Positions 9,385 to 18,427 of a stretch of 36,409 nt of DNA are shown one piece after another. Origin of the DNA: Chitinophagaceae bacterium (GTDB lineage Bacteria; Bacteroidota; Bacteroidia; Chitinophagales; Chitinophagaceae); contig JAIPBY010000002.1 in the NCBI GenBank assembly GCA_021738605.1, forward strand, positions 1-36,409, read 5' to 3'. The notes beneath the pieces are model-generated. The model was not told where the DNA came from. It was given only the letters and a program-made list of their open reading frames with translations, and made no database searches. Numbering within the stretch: the stretch's first letter is position 1; every line of letters begins with the position of its first letter. Made by a program: the position numbers and the translations under genes.

Positions 9385-10725
9385 ATGCAAAACAACATGC
9401 CATTTTCCGGCAAGAGTCGAAGAGACTTTGTAAAACAGACCGGAATCATCTCAGGTGGAGTACTTGCTGCACCACTGATTACCAATGCAAATTTTCATTC
9501 CGGAGCCAGTGACGAAATCAAGGTTGCCTTGATTGGTTGCGGCGGACGTGGCACCGGTGCTGCAGTTCAGGCACTGCTCAGTAAACAAAATGTCAAACTT
9601 GTTGCCATGGCGGATGCCTTTCGCGACAGGCTGGATGATGCTTACAAAAGCATCACCGGTGACCTTACAGAGGCAGGTATTGCGGGTGACATCAAAAAAT
9701 TGATTGATGTACCGGAAGAAAGAAAATTTGTTGGATTTGATGGATATAAAAATGCCATTGCTCTTGCTGATGTGGTGATCCTGACAACGCCTCCTGGCTT
9801 TAGGCCCATTCACTTTGAAGAAGCGGTAAAGCAAGGAAAACACATCTTCATGGAAAAGCCCGTTGCGACTGATCCGGAAGGAGTCAAGCGTGTATTGGTT
9901 GCTGCTGCAGAAGCAAAAACAAAAAAACTCAATGTAGTTGTAGGTCTTCAGCGCCACTACCAAAACTCCTACCGTGAGTTGTTCAAACGCAAGGACATGA
10001 TCGGCGATATCACTTCAGCCCAGGCCTGGTGGAACAATGATGGTGTTTGGGTTAAACCAAGAACAGCTAGCCAAACCGAAATGGAATACCAGATGCGCAA
10101 TTGGTATTATTTCAACTGGCTTTGTGGCGATCATATCACCGAACAGCATATCCACAACCTTGATGTAATCAACTGGTTCAAGGGTGGCTATCCCGTGAAA
10201 GCACAGGGATTGGGTGGAAGAGAAGTCAGGAAAGGAAAAGACCATGGTGAGATCTTTGATCATCACTTTGTGGAATTCACCTACGCCGATGGTTCCATCC
10301 TCAACAGCCAGTGCCGCCATATCCCCAAGACATCAGCCAAAGTGGATGAGTTGCTGATTGGAACCAAAGGAAAGATATTCTGCGGTGCTGCCAACATCAG
10401 GGACCACCAGGGCAATGTGATGTACCAGTTCGACAAGAAAACAGAAAACAACGGATACCAAAACGAGCATGTGGAACTTTTTGCAGCCATTGCAAAAGGA
10501 GAATACAAGTTCGCTGACGCAGAAAATGGCGCCAAAAGCACCATGACCTCCATCCTCGGAAGAATGGCTACCTACAGCGGACAGGTAGTGGAGTGGGACA
10601 AAGCGCTTAACTGCGGTTTGAACCTTCAGCCAACTGCCTACACCTGGGACACCCTGCCAAAATCACTTCCGGATGCTGATGGTAAATACAAGATTGCCGT
10701 TCCGGGTGTGACCAGGTTTTATTAA
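9385..10725 (+). CDS. Gfo/Idh/MocA family oxidoreductase with Tat signal
   Basis: SRRDFVKQTGIISGGVLAAP; KVALIGCGGRGTGAA; GKHIFMEKPVATDPEGV. Confidence 0.95.
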   Translation: MQNNMPFSGKSRRDFVKQTGIISGGVLAAPLITNANFHSGASDEIKVALIGCGGRGTGAAVQALLSKQNVKLVAMADAFRDRLDDAYKSITGDLTEAGIAGDIKKLIDVPEERKFVGFDGYKNAIALADVVILTTPPGFRPIHFEEAVKQGKHIFMEKPVATDPEGVKRVLVAAAEAKTKKLNVVVGLQRHYQNSYRELFKRKDMIGDITSAQAWWNNDGVWVKPRTASQTEMEYQMRNWYYFNWLCGDHITEQHIHNLDVINWFKGGYPVKAQGLGGREVRKGKDHGEIFDHHFVEFTYADGSILNSQCRHIPKTSAKVDELLIGTKGKIFCGAANIRDHQGNVMYQFDKKTENNGYQNEHVELFAAIAKGEYKFADAENGAKSTMTSILGRMATYSGQVVEWDKALNCGLNLQPTAYTWDTLPKSLPDADGKYKIAVPGVTRFY

Positions 10726-10747
10726 TCAAGAAACCAAGTTCAATGAT

Positions 10748-10782
10748 AAAAAGAAAGGAGGGATAAACCCTCCTTTCTTTTT
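10748..10782. terminator. Bidirectional intrinsic terminator between convergent genes
   Basis: Perfect 15-bp inverted repeat AAAAAGAAAGGAGGG-ataaa-CCCTCCTTTCTTTTT; overlaps the stop codon of the minus-strand esterase gene. Confidence 0.92.
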
Positions 10783-12163
10783 ATTTATCCGTTCTAAATA
10801 AATTTACCGGTAACCCTTCTGCTGAGAACAAATTGGGCATGGCTGTATTGGTGAATCCAAACCTTACATACACTGGATCTTTGACCGTTTTGGCAGATAC
10901 CAACACGGTTTTTTCTTCTATCTTGGCCTTAGCAGGAACAAAGACACCATCTGCTCCTGCAATGAAAAAGTCGGTCAATTCTCCTCCTTTGCTCATCAGT
11001 GTTGTGGGTACATCCTTGAACTGAATCCTGATGCTTCCTTTTTCAACAGCATGTGCAGCATAGGTTGGGCTCTTGTAGGTCAATCCTTTTATACCATAGG
11101 TTTCAGCGAGTGCATAGTTGGAAAGCCTTGTCGCAACTTCTTTTTTGAGGTTGGGATGGATGTTTTTCACATCGTCTACCAAGTCGCTGATCACCACCAT
11201 CCCGGTCTTGGGATGTGCTGCAGATGCTGTTTGCGCTTCACGAAGAAAAGCTCCATTGATATGGGTATCACCATAAGTATAGGGTGCGATTTGCACAAAA
11301 TAAAAAGGAAAGGTTTTTCCCCAAGCCTTTCTCCAGCTATCGATCATGCTGGTAAAGAGACGCTGGTACATGAAGTGTGTACCCACATTGCTTTCCCCCT
11401 GGTACCAGATGCCGCCAGCAATTGAAAATTGCGTCAACGGGTAGATCATGGCATTGTAGGCTTCACCCCTGATATGCGGCCACCAGGCTGCTGGAGTCAA
11501 TTTTTCAGCAGCATGCAAGAGGTCTGGATCATGGGTGATGATCTCTTCCGGCGTCCATACTTCGGCAGGTGTACCACCCCAGTTGCTGTTGATCAATCCC
11601 ACAGGAAAGCCTGTACTGGCATTGACCTCTTTTCCAAAAAAGTACCCGATGGTACTGAAATGCAGCATGTCTTGCGGATTGCAAACAACCCACTTGGCAC
11701 TCACATCATCCTGCAGCGTGGCAGAAGTGGATTTGGGCACATAGAAAAAACGGATCTTCTGATTGGTTGCATTGGGAGATTCTTCTTTTGCCTGCTTCAA
11801 CCCCTGATCAGCAGACCATTCCATATTGCTCTGTCCACCGCATACCCAAACTTCCCCTATCATTACATCCTCCAGCTGTATCTCATTTCGTCCTTTGATG
11901 GTGATGGTATAAGGACCTCCGGCTGCTGGTGTTTTAACCTCAGCCACCCACCTTGCTCCTCGACTGGCTACAACCTTGTAGGTAGTGGTATCCCATCCCA
12001 GTTTGATCGTGATATTTTCGGCAGGTCCTGACCAGCCCCATAGTTTAACGGTAGATTTTTGTTGCAAGACCATGTGTGAGCCAATGATTGCCGGGAGGCG
12101 AACATCAGCCATGGTGATTGAAGCGGAGAGCAGAAAAGATATGAAGAAGATGCTTTTTTTCAT
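10781..12163 (-). CDS. Sialate O-acetylesterase
   Basis: Start MKKSIFFISFLLSASITMA at 12163; VWVCGGQSNMEWS, INSNWGGTPAEVWT, GGIWYQGESNVG. Confidence 0.93.
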   Translation of the reverse strand: MKKSIFFISFLLSASITMADVRLPAIIGSHMVLQQKSTVKLWGWSGPAENITIKLGWDTTTYKVVASRGARWVAEVKTPAAGGPYTITIKGRNEIQLEDVMIGEVWVCGGQSNMEWSADQGLKQAKEESPNATNQKIRFFYVPKSTSATLQDDVSAKWVVCNPQDMLHFSTIGYFFGKEVNASTGFPVGLINSNWGGTPAEVWTPEEIITHDPDLLHAAEKLTPAAWWPHIRGEAYNAMIYPLTQFSIAGGIWYQGESNVGTHFMYQRLFTSMIDSWRKAWGKTFPFYFVQIAPYTYGDTHINGAFLREAQTASAAHPKTGMVVISDLVDDVKNIHPNLKKEVATRLSNYALAETYGIKGLTYKSPTYAAHAVEKGSIRIQFKDVPTTLMSKGGELTDFFIAGADGVFVPAKAKIEEKTVLVSAKTVKDPVYVRFGFTNTAMPNLFSAEGLPVNLFRTDK

Positions 12164-12246
12164 GTAGATCGTTTTAAAAAATGAAAATAAGCAATTTATT
12201 TTACCCTTTTTCACCAACGATCTAATGAGAAGCTTAGGCGATACCT

Positions 12247-13128
12247 TCAGGACAAGATATCCTTGCGCCTGAAAACCAGGATGGAAGCAGAAAGAAATCC
12301 AATAACATGTAGAAACAATACCCCTGCTGACAAAAGCACGGCAGGAAGGTTCTCAATGGATCCGATGATTTGCTCGTTATTCTCATTTACCGTCACATCA
12401 AAAAAACCTTTCCAACCAAGCATGTGGCTGGTAAAAAGGTAAGGCTTGACCATATTGAAAATGGGTAAATCCAATGTATTGAGGATGGTAAATACGATGA
12501 TGATGCTCATGGTGGCCATGATAGGGCCAATGGAATTTTCAGCAAAAAGGCTCAGGAAAAAACTGAGTGCAGATACGGTCAACATGGCGAGTGCCGCAAA
12601 GCCAAAAGCTGCAACATAACGCCACATCACATCAGATGCTAGGATTTGGGTCACCATATCACTTTTCATGATCAACATATCATCAGCACCAAAAATAAAA
12701 ATGGATATGGCAAGGGCCCATACTGCCATCCAGAGCAACAATACAATCGTATAGATAGATGAAGCGATGAATTTCCCAATGATCAGGTTGGCCCTGCTCA
12801 CCGGCTTCGTCAGCAACAACCTTAGTGTGCCCTGGTTTGCCTCACCAGAGATCATATCTCCGGCTACCAATGCAATCAAGAGCGGCACATGCACCAGCAA
12901 AGTTTGCAAGATGATGAAGGCCATCAGATATCCATTCATGATGTTGCCATTCACATCAAAGGAATCAGACAGAGACTGCATCCCAAATTTCATGTAGCTC
13001 TCACCATCTGCATAGAACCCCAGCTGAATCAACCCGACAATGGCCGCGATCGCACCAAAAGCGATATAGGTCCGCGGCTTGCGAAATATCTTGTACAACT
13101 CAATATAAACAATACTACTCAACCTCAT
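12247..13128 (-). CDS. ABC-2 type transporter permease
   Basis: Six-TM pattern; GDMISGEANQGTLRLLLTKPVSRANLIIGKF. Confidence 0.92.
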   Translation of the reverse strand: MRLSSIVYIELYKIFRKPRTYIAFGAIAAIVGLIQLGFYADGESYMKFGMQSLSDSFDVNGNIMNGYLMAFIILQTLLVHVPLLIALVAGDMISGEANQGTLRLLLTKPVSRANLIIGKFIASSIYTIVLLLWMAVWALAISIFIFGADDMLIMKSDMVTQILASDVMWRYVAAFGFAALAMLTVSALSFFLSLFAENSIGPIMATMSIIIVFTILNTLDLPIFNMVKPYLFTSHMLGWKGFFDVTVNENNEQIIGSIENLPAVLLSAGVLFLHVIGFLSASILVFRRKDILS

Positions 13129-14029
13129 TGCCAGATGTTAAAGAAAGAAAATAAGCTTCCAAAGAATTCATGGACCGTAGGCTGGAAATACCAATGTGAT
13201 GTTCAACCAGGTACTTGGCCAGCAAAGGAACTGCATCAGCTGTGGTGTCAACCAGAACCTTTTGATCAGGAGAATTTCTCAGCCCCTTAGCCCACACTGA
13301 ATTTGCCAACAAATCTTTGACCAATGGATTATTGTCTGTAATGATTTCCAACTGCACTTTGTCTGGATTCAACAATTCGTTCACCCTGCCTTCCACCAGT
13401 TTTTTTCCTTTGTTGATGATGACCATGCTGTCTGCCACTTGCTCTATCTCAGACAAGAGATGGGAAGAAACCAGCACCGTTTTTTTCTGTTCTTTGCTCA
13501 ACATCAGGATCAGGTTCCGGATATCAGCAATACCCTGTGGGTCCAAGCCATTGGTAGGCTCATCAAGGATGATGAGCGATGGATTGTGCACCAGGGCAAC
13601 CGCTATGCCCAGCCTTTGCTTCATGCCCTGCGAATATACCCTCACGGGGTCTTTGGCCCTTTTGTCCAGCCCCACCAATTCCAGGCATTTCATTACCTCT
13701 GCCTTGCTGATGTGCTTGTTGCTGAGCCTTGCAAAAACATTCAGGTTCTCATACCCTGTCATGTAGCGATAAAGATCCGGCTTTTCCACTACCGCACCCA
13801 CCTGCTGCAAAATCTTCTCGCGTTCTTTTTCGATAGACATGCCAAAGATGTTGATGCTTCCTTTTGTTGGCCGAATCAAGGACAGGATCATCCGAATGGT
13901 TGTTGATTTCCCTGCGCCATTTTGCCCCAGGAAACCATATACCTCCCCTTCTTTCACCGAGAAAGAAAGATCGTCGACAGCGGTGAAGCTGCCGAATGAT
14001 TTGGTGAGGTGGGAGATTTCGAGGAGCAT
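13115..14029 (-). CDS. ABC transporter ATP-binding protein
   Basis: GQNGAGKSTTIRM Walker A, SQGMKQRLGIA signature, LIILDEPTNGLDP Walker B; overlaps permease start by 14 nt. Confidence 0.96.
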   Translation of the reverse strand: MLLEISHLTKSFGSFTAVDDLSFSVKEGEVYGFLGQNGAGKSTTIRMILSLIRPTKGSINIFGMSIEKEREKILQQVGAVVEKPDLYRYMTGYENLNVFARLSNKHISKAEVMKCLELVGLDKRAKDPVRVYSQGMKQRLGIAVALVHNPSLIILDEPTNGLDPQGIADIRNLILMLSKEQKKTVLVSSHLLSEIEQVADSMVIINKGKKLVEGRVNELLNPDKVQLEIITDNNPLVKDLLANSVWAKGLRNSPDQKVLVDTTADAVPLLAKYLVEHHIGISSLRSMNSLEAYFLSLTSGNEVE

Positions 14030-14050
14030 TTTTTTATGAGATTGAGGGAA

Positions 14051-14105
14051 GTTGAAGGGGTTGAAGAGGTTGAACTTGCCAGCCGTAGGCTGGGGGGTTG
14101 AAGTG
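14051..14105. repeat. GTTGAAGNG 9-mer repeat cluster plus CCAGCC-gta-GGCTGG palindrome
   Basis: GTTGAAGGG GTTGAAGAG GTTGAACTT then palindrome 14079-14093, then GTTGAAGTG at 14097. Confidence 0.7.
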
Positions 14106-14149
14106 CCTGTTCATACAACAAGATCAAGTGACATTGGTTGGAAAATTAT

Positions 14150-14186
14150 CAAATAAAAAAGGTCCGAAAGCAATCTTCCGGACCTT
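14150..14186 (-). terminator. Intrinsic terminator of the atp operon
   Basis: Minus strand AAGGTCCGgaag...CGGACCTT stem followed by TTTTTTATTT, downstream of the atpA stop. Confidence 0.88.
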
Positions 14187-14224
14187 GGATATGTATGGAT
14201 AGGGGCTGATGTCAACCCTAAACC

Positions 14225-15802
14225 TTATTTGTATTGGGGCATGATGCCTTGTGCAAGCGCAACCATGGCTTTGAGCCCATCTTCTGGAAGGTTTCCCTTC
14301 TTGAATGCTGCCAAAACTTCTGGAAGTTTGTTTTCCATTTCAAGCAGGAAATGTTCTTCAAAGTCTTTTACAGACCTTACTGCTACATCTTTCAACAAAC
14401 CTTGTGTACCAAGATAGATGATCGCCACTTGCTTTTCTACAGAGGCGGGCTGGTATTGGCCTTGTTTCAGGATTTCCACGTTGCGTGCACCCTTGTCGAT
14501 TACAGACTTGGTTGCAGCATCAAGGTCTCCACCAAATTTAGAGAATGCCTCAAGTTCACGGTAAAGGGCTTGGTCAAGCTTCAAGGTACCGGATACTTTT
14601 TTCATTGACTTGATCTGTGCATTACCACCCACACGGCTTACAGAGATACCTACGTTGATCGCAGGACGAATACCTGCGTTGAACAGGTTCGACTCAAGGA
14701 ATATCTGACCATCAGTGATGGAAATTACGTTGGTAGGGATATAGGCAGAAACGTCACCCGCTTGGGTTTCAATGATGGGCAATGCAGTCAATGAACCACC
14801 ACCTTTCACCAAGTGTTTGATGGAGTCTGGAAGATCGTTCATCTTGGCAGCAACTTCATCCTTGGCGATAACTTTTGCAGCACGCTCAAGCAAACGGCTG
14901 TGCAGGTAGAATACATCACCAGGATAGGCTTCACGTCCCGGAGGGCGGCGAAGCAACAATGAAACCTCACGGTAGGCAACAGCCTGCTTTGAAAGGTCAT
15001 CATAAACAATCAGGGCAGCATTTCCGGTATCGCGGAGGAACTCACCAATGGCAGCACCAGAGAAGGGTGCATAGAATTGGAGTGGTGCAGGATCAGCAGC
15101 CGGAGCAGCAACGATGATGGTATATTCCATTGCACCATTGTCTTCCAAAGTTTTCATCACACCTGCAATGGTAGATGCTTTTTGTCCGATGGCTACATAG
15201 ATACAATAAACAGGCTTGCCTGCTTTGTAAAATTCTTTTTGGTTGATGATGGTATCAATGGCAATGGCTGTCTTACCGGTCTGGCGGTCTCCGATGATCA
15301 ACTCACGCTGTCCCCTTCCGATAGGAATCATGGCATCAATGGCCTTCAAACCAGTCTGCAGTGGCTCTTTTACCGGCTCACGGAAAATAACACCCGGCGC
15401 CTTACGCTCCAGTGGCATTTCATACAGCTCTCCTGCAATAGGACCTTTGCCATCAATGGGTTCTCCCAAGGTGTTGATCACACGACCCACAAGACCCATA
15501 CCGGCCTTGATGGAGGCAATCATGCCTGTTCTTTTTACTTTTGAACCTTCCTTGATGCCGGCGCCATCACCCATCAATACTACACCCACATTATCTTCTT
15601 CAAGATTGAGTGCAATGGCTTTCACACCATTTTCAAACTCAACAAGCTCTCCTGATTTTACATTGTTCAAACCGTAGATACGGGCAATGCCGTCACCTAC
15701 CTGAAGTACAGTGCCCACTTCCTCCAGCTCTGCTGATGTGTTGAAGTTGCTCAGCTGCTGGCGGAGTATCGCTGAAATCTCATCGGGCTTAATGTCTATC
15801 AT
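14225..15802 (-). CDS. atpA: F0F1 ATP synthase subunit alpha
   Basis: [46 protein letters not shown]. Confidence 0.98.
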   Translation of the reverse strand: MIDIKPDEISAILRQQLSNFNTSAELEEVGTVLQVGDGIARIYGLNNVKSGELVEFENGVKAIALNLEEDNVGVVLMGDGAGIKEGSKVKRTGMIASIKAGMGLVGRVINTLGEPIDGKGPIAGELYEMPLERKAPGVIFREPVKEPLQTGLKAIDAMIPIGRGQRELIIGDRQTGKTAIAIDTIINQKEFYKAGKPVYCIYVAIGQKASTIAGVMKTLEDNGAMEYTIIVAAPAADPAPLQFYAPFSGAAIGEFLRDTGNAALIVYDDLSKQAVAYREVSLLLRRPPGREAYPGDVFYLHSRLLERAAKVIAKDEVAAKMNDLPDSIKHLVKGGGSLTALPIIETQAGDVSAYIPTNVISITDGQIFLESNLFNAGIRPAINVGISVSRVGGNAQIKSMKKVSGTLKLDQALYRELEAFSKFGGDLDAATKSVIDKGARNVEILKQGQYQPASVEKQVAIIYLGTQGLLKDVAVRSVKDFEEHFLLEMENKLPEVLAAFKKGNLPEDGLKAMVALAQGIMPQYK

Positions 15803-15835
15803 AACTGCTGATTTAAATTGTAATCTGTTTATTGA

Positions 15836-16399
15836 TTATCCTAACTGGCTTACGTACATGTTTTTGATGAACTGGCGCTTGATGTGCTGGAGGTCATGCC
15901 TGATGCTGGCATCAAACAAATTATCATCCACTTGAACAATCAAACCACCAATGATGGAGGCATCTACTTTTTCTTTCAGTTGGATGGTCTTTCCTGCCAG
16001 CATTTTATTGTCCTTCAGTTGCTCGGCAACTGCCGCACGAACAGCATCGGTAGCTTCAACCGCTGTGGTCAATTCGACCACTTTGATTCCTTTGTGTTCC
16101 CTGTATTTATCTGCATAAGCTTCAATGATCTCATTGATGGCAACAGACCTTCCTTTGGTAAAAACCAACTTGAAAAAGGATGCAGTGAGGGGTTGAACAT
16201 GCTTGGAGAAAATAGCATCGAAAATGGCCGTTTTCTTGTCTCCTGAAACGACAGGAGAGACCAGCAAAATGCTGAGGTCCTTGTGACCAAGCCCTTTGAT
16301 CAAATCAAGGTCATGCTTAACCTCTTCAATCTTTCCTGTTTCGAGGGCAAGATCGAACAGGGCTTTGGAATAACGCTGTGCAACTTTTGTTTGACGCAT
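15836..16399 (-). CDS. atpH: F0F1 ATP synthase subunit delta
   Basis: QRYSKALFDLALETGKIEEV...; C-terminal IIGGLIVQVDDNLFDASIRHDL. Confidence 0.93.
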   Translation of the reverse strand: MRQTKVAQRYSKALFDLALETGKIEEVKHDLDLIKGLGHKDLSILLVSPVVSGDKKTAIFDAIFSKHVQPLTASFFKLVFTKGRSVAINEIIEAYADKYREHKGIKVVELTTAVEATDAVRAAVAEQLKDNKMLAGKTIQLKEKVDASIIGGLIVQVDDNLFDASIRHDLQHIKRQFIKNMYVSQLG

Positions 16400-16401
16400 G
16401 T

Positions 16402-16905
16402 TTATTGGTTTCCGAACTGATGAAGTTCACCAGCCATTTGCTGAATATATTTTTCCTGCTCTGCCTTGTTATCGAGTTGCTTGCGGATCACTTTTTCAGA
16501 AATCTCAATGACCATGCTTCCAATCTGGTTCTTGACATCTGTAAGGGCCGCCATTTTCTGGGCCTGAATGGCTGCCTGTGCATCGGTTACAATCTTGGCA
16601 GCTTCAGCCTTGGCCTGCTCTTTGGCCTCATTGATCATCTTGTCCTTGGTTTCTTTGGCTTCCTTGATCAATTGGGCACGTTCTTCACGCGCTTGGGCCA
16701 TCAGGGCCTCGTTCTCATTCTTCAGCTGGGCCATTTCTGCCTTTACTTTCTTGGCCGTATCCAACGCATCGGTAATGCCTTGCTCACGCTCAGAAAGAGA
16801 CTTGATGATGATACCCCAGGCAAACTTCTTGAGAATGAAAAATACAATCAGGAAGGCCAACAGGGTCCAAACCAAAAGACCAATACCGGGTAATAAAAGA
16901 TCCAT
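16402..16905 (-). CDS. atpF: F0F1 ATP synthase subunit b
   Basis: N-terminal TM then long charged coiled coil; operon position. Confidence 0.95.
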   Translation of the reverse strand: MDLLLPGIGLLVWTLLAFLIVFFILKKFAWGIIIKSLSEREQGITDALDTAKKVKAEMAQLKNENEALMAQAREERAQLIKEAKETKDKMINEAKEQAKAEAAKIVTDAQAAIQAQKMAALTDVKNQIGSMVIEISEKVIRKQLDNKAEQEKYIQQMAGELHQFGNQ

Positions 16906-16986
16906 GTTCTATATTTTGAATAACAAAGTTAAAAGTACTGCATCCTCCGCCCTGTGCATTGGATGCAGTGTTTTTTGGCGAAACGA

Positions 16987-17265
<279 letters not shown>

Positions 17266-18360
17266 TTAGTGATGCCCCTCTTCATGACCACCTTCAAGAG
17301 CCTGACCAATAAAGACTGCAGTCAGGTTGGTGAAGATGAAGGCCTGAATAAAGGCAACCATTATTTCAATCATATAAATGAAAACGGCAAATGCGATGCT
17401 AAGTGGAGAAAATCCCCAGCCTGCAACAGCACTCATCGATCCAAAGATGAAAATCAACGTAATAAAGCTCAAAATGATGATATGTCCTGCCACCATGTTG
17501 GCAAAAAGACGGACAATCAAAGCGAAAGGCTTGGTGAATACACCCAAAAGTTCAACCGGTAACATGATGAAGATCCTCACCGGTGTAGGAACACCCGGGA
17601 ACCAGAAGATATGCCCCCAGAAATGCTTGTTGGTGCTGAATAGGATTACAAAAAATGAAATCACACCCAATACCACAGTGAATGCGATATTCCCTGTAAC
17701 ATTTGCAGAACCCGGTATCAAACCGAAAATATTGTTGATCAGGATAAAAAAGAAAACAGTCAACAGGTAAGGCAGGTATTTCATGTATTTCTTTCCAAGA
17801 TTGGGTTTTGCCACCTCATCCCTTACGAAAGTAATGACCGGCTCGATGGCATTCTGCCAGCCTTTGGGTGCTGAGGTAATGCCCTGTCCTTTTTTGTATT
17901 TGTTGGCTACGCTGATCATCAGCACCACAAGAATAATGAGAGCAAGAAACATCTGTACTACATTCTTGGTCAGTGAAATGTCGTAAACATGGACTGATTC
18001 ATCCAGCACCTCAACCCCATTCTCGAGTTTTATTGCATGGATTTTATCGTGTTCCATCTTATAGCCATCATGAGATGCATGGCCATGGTGAAACTTAGAG
18101 GAAGAAAATGAAACCAGCCCTCTCTCTTTGCTCCAAAGGATGATGGGCAGGGGTATTGTAGCATGAAATTCCTCTCCATGTTCCTTCTTGAGCGTAAAAA
18201 AGTGGAACTCATGGGAGTCCTGGATATGCTCCATGATGACTTTTGCTGGGTCAAGCCTTTCGCTACCCGGTTCCTCATTCGCCTTTACGGAAGTGGAAAC
18301 CAGTGCCAAAAAAAGGCCCAGGGTCGCTACCAGCAAAGATTTTAGCCTATGTACACGCAT
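17266..18360 (-). CDS. atpB: F0F1 ATP synthase subunit a with N-terminal signal peptide and His-rich extension
   Basis: C-terminal PFALIVRLFANMVAGHIIIL; likely start MRVHRLKSLLVATLGLFLALVSTSVKA at 18360. Confidence 0.96.
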   Translation of the reverse strand: MRVHRLKSLLVATLGLFLALVSTSVKANEEPGSERLDPAKVIMEHIQDSHEFHFFTLKKEHGEEFHATIPLPIILWSKERGLVSFSSSKFHHGHASHDGYKMEHDKIHAIKLENGVEVLDESVHVYDISLTKNVVQMFLALIILVVLMISVANKYKKGQGITSAPKGWQNAIEPVITFVRDEVAKPNLGKKYMKYLPYLLTVFFFILINNIFGLIPGSANVTGNIAFTVVLGVISFFVILFSTNKHFWGHIFWFPGVPTPVRIFIMLPVELLGVFTKPFALIVRLFANMVAGHIIILSFITLIFIFGSMSAVAGWGFSPLSIAFAVFIYMIEIMVAFIQAFIFTNLTAVFIGQALEGGHEEGHH

Positions 18361-18380
18361 ATACGCCTTGAAATTTTGCG

Positions 18381-18388
18381 CAAAGATA
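18381..18388 (-). promoter_or_regulatory. Candidate -7 element of atp operon promoter (TATCTTTG)
   Basis: TAnnTTTG match about 20 nt upstream of the atpB ATG, in the gap after the upstream ABC gene. Confidence 0.5.
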
Positions 18389-18427
18389 GCACGGAGTGGG
18401 TTAAAATTGCCCGAAAATCTTAAAAAT

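Noticed and set aside
8707-9390. 227-aa minus-strand ORF opposite the SUMF1-domain gene
   Set aside because: Shadow ORF; Cys/Pro/His-rich translation without domain pattern
11429-12031. 200-aa plus-strand ORF opposite the sialate O-acetylesterase
   Set aside because: Shadow ORF of a well-supported gene
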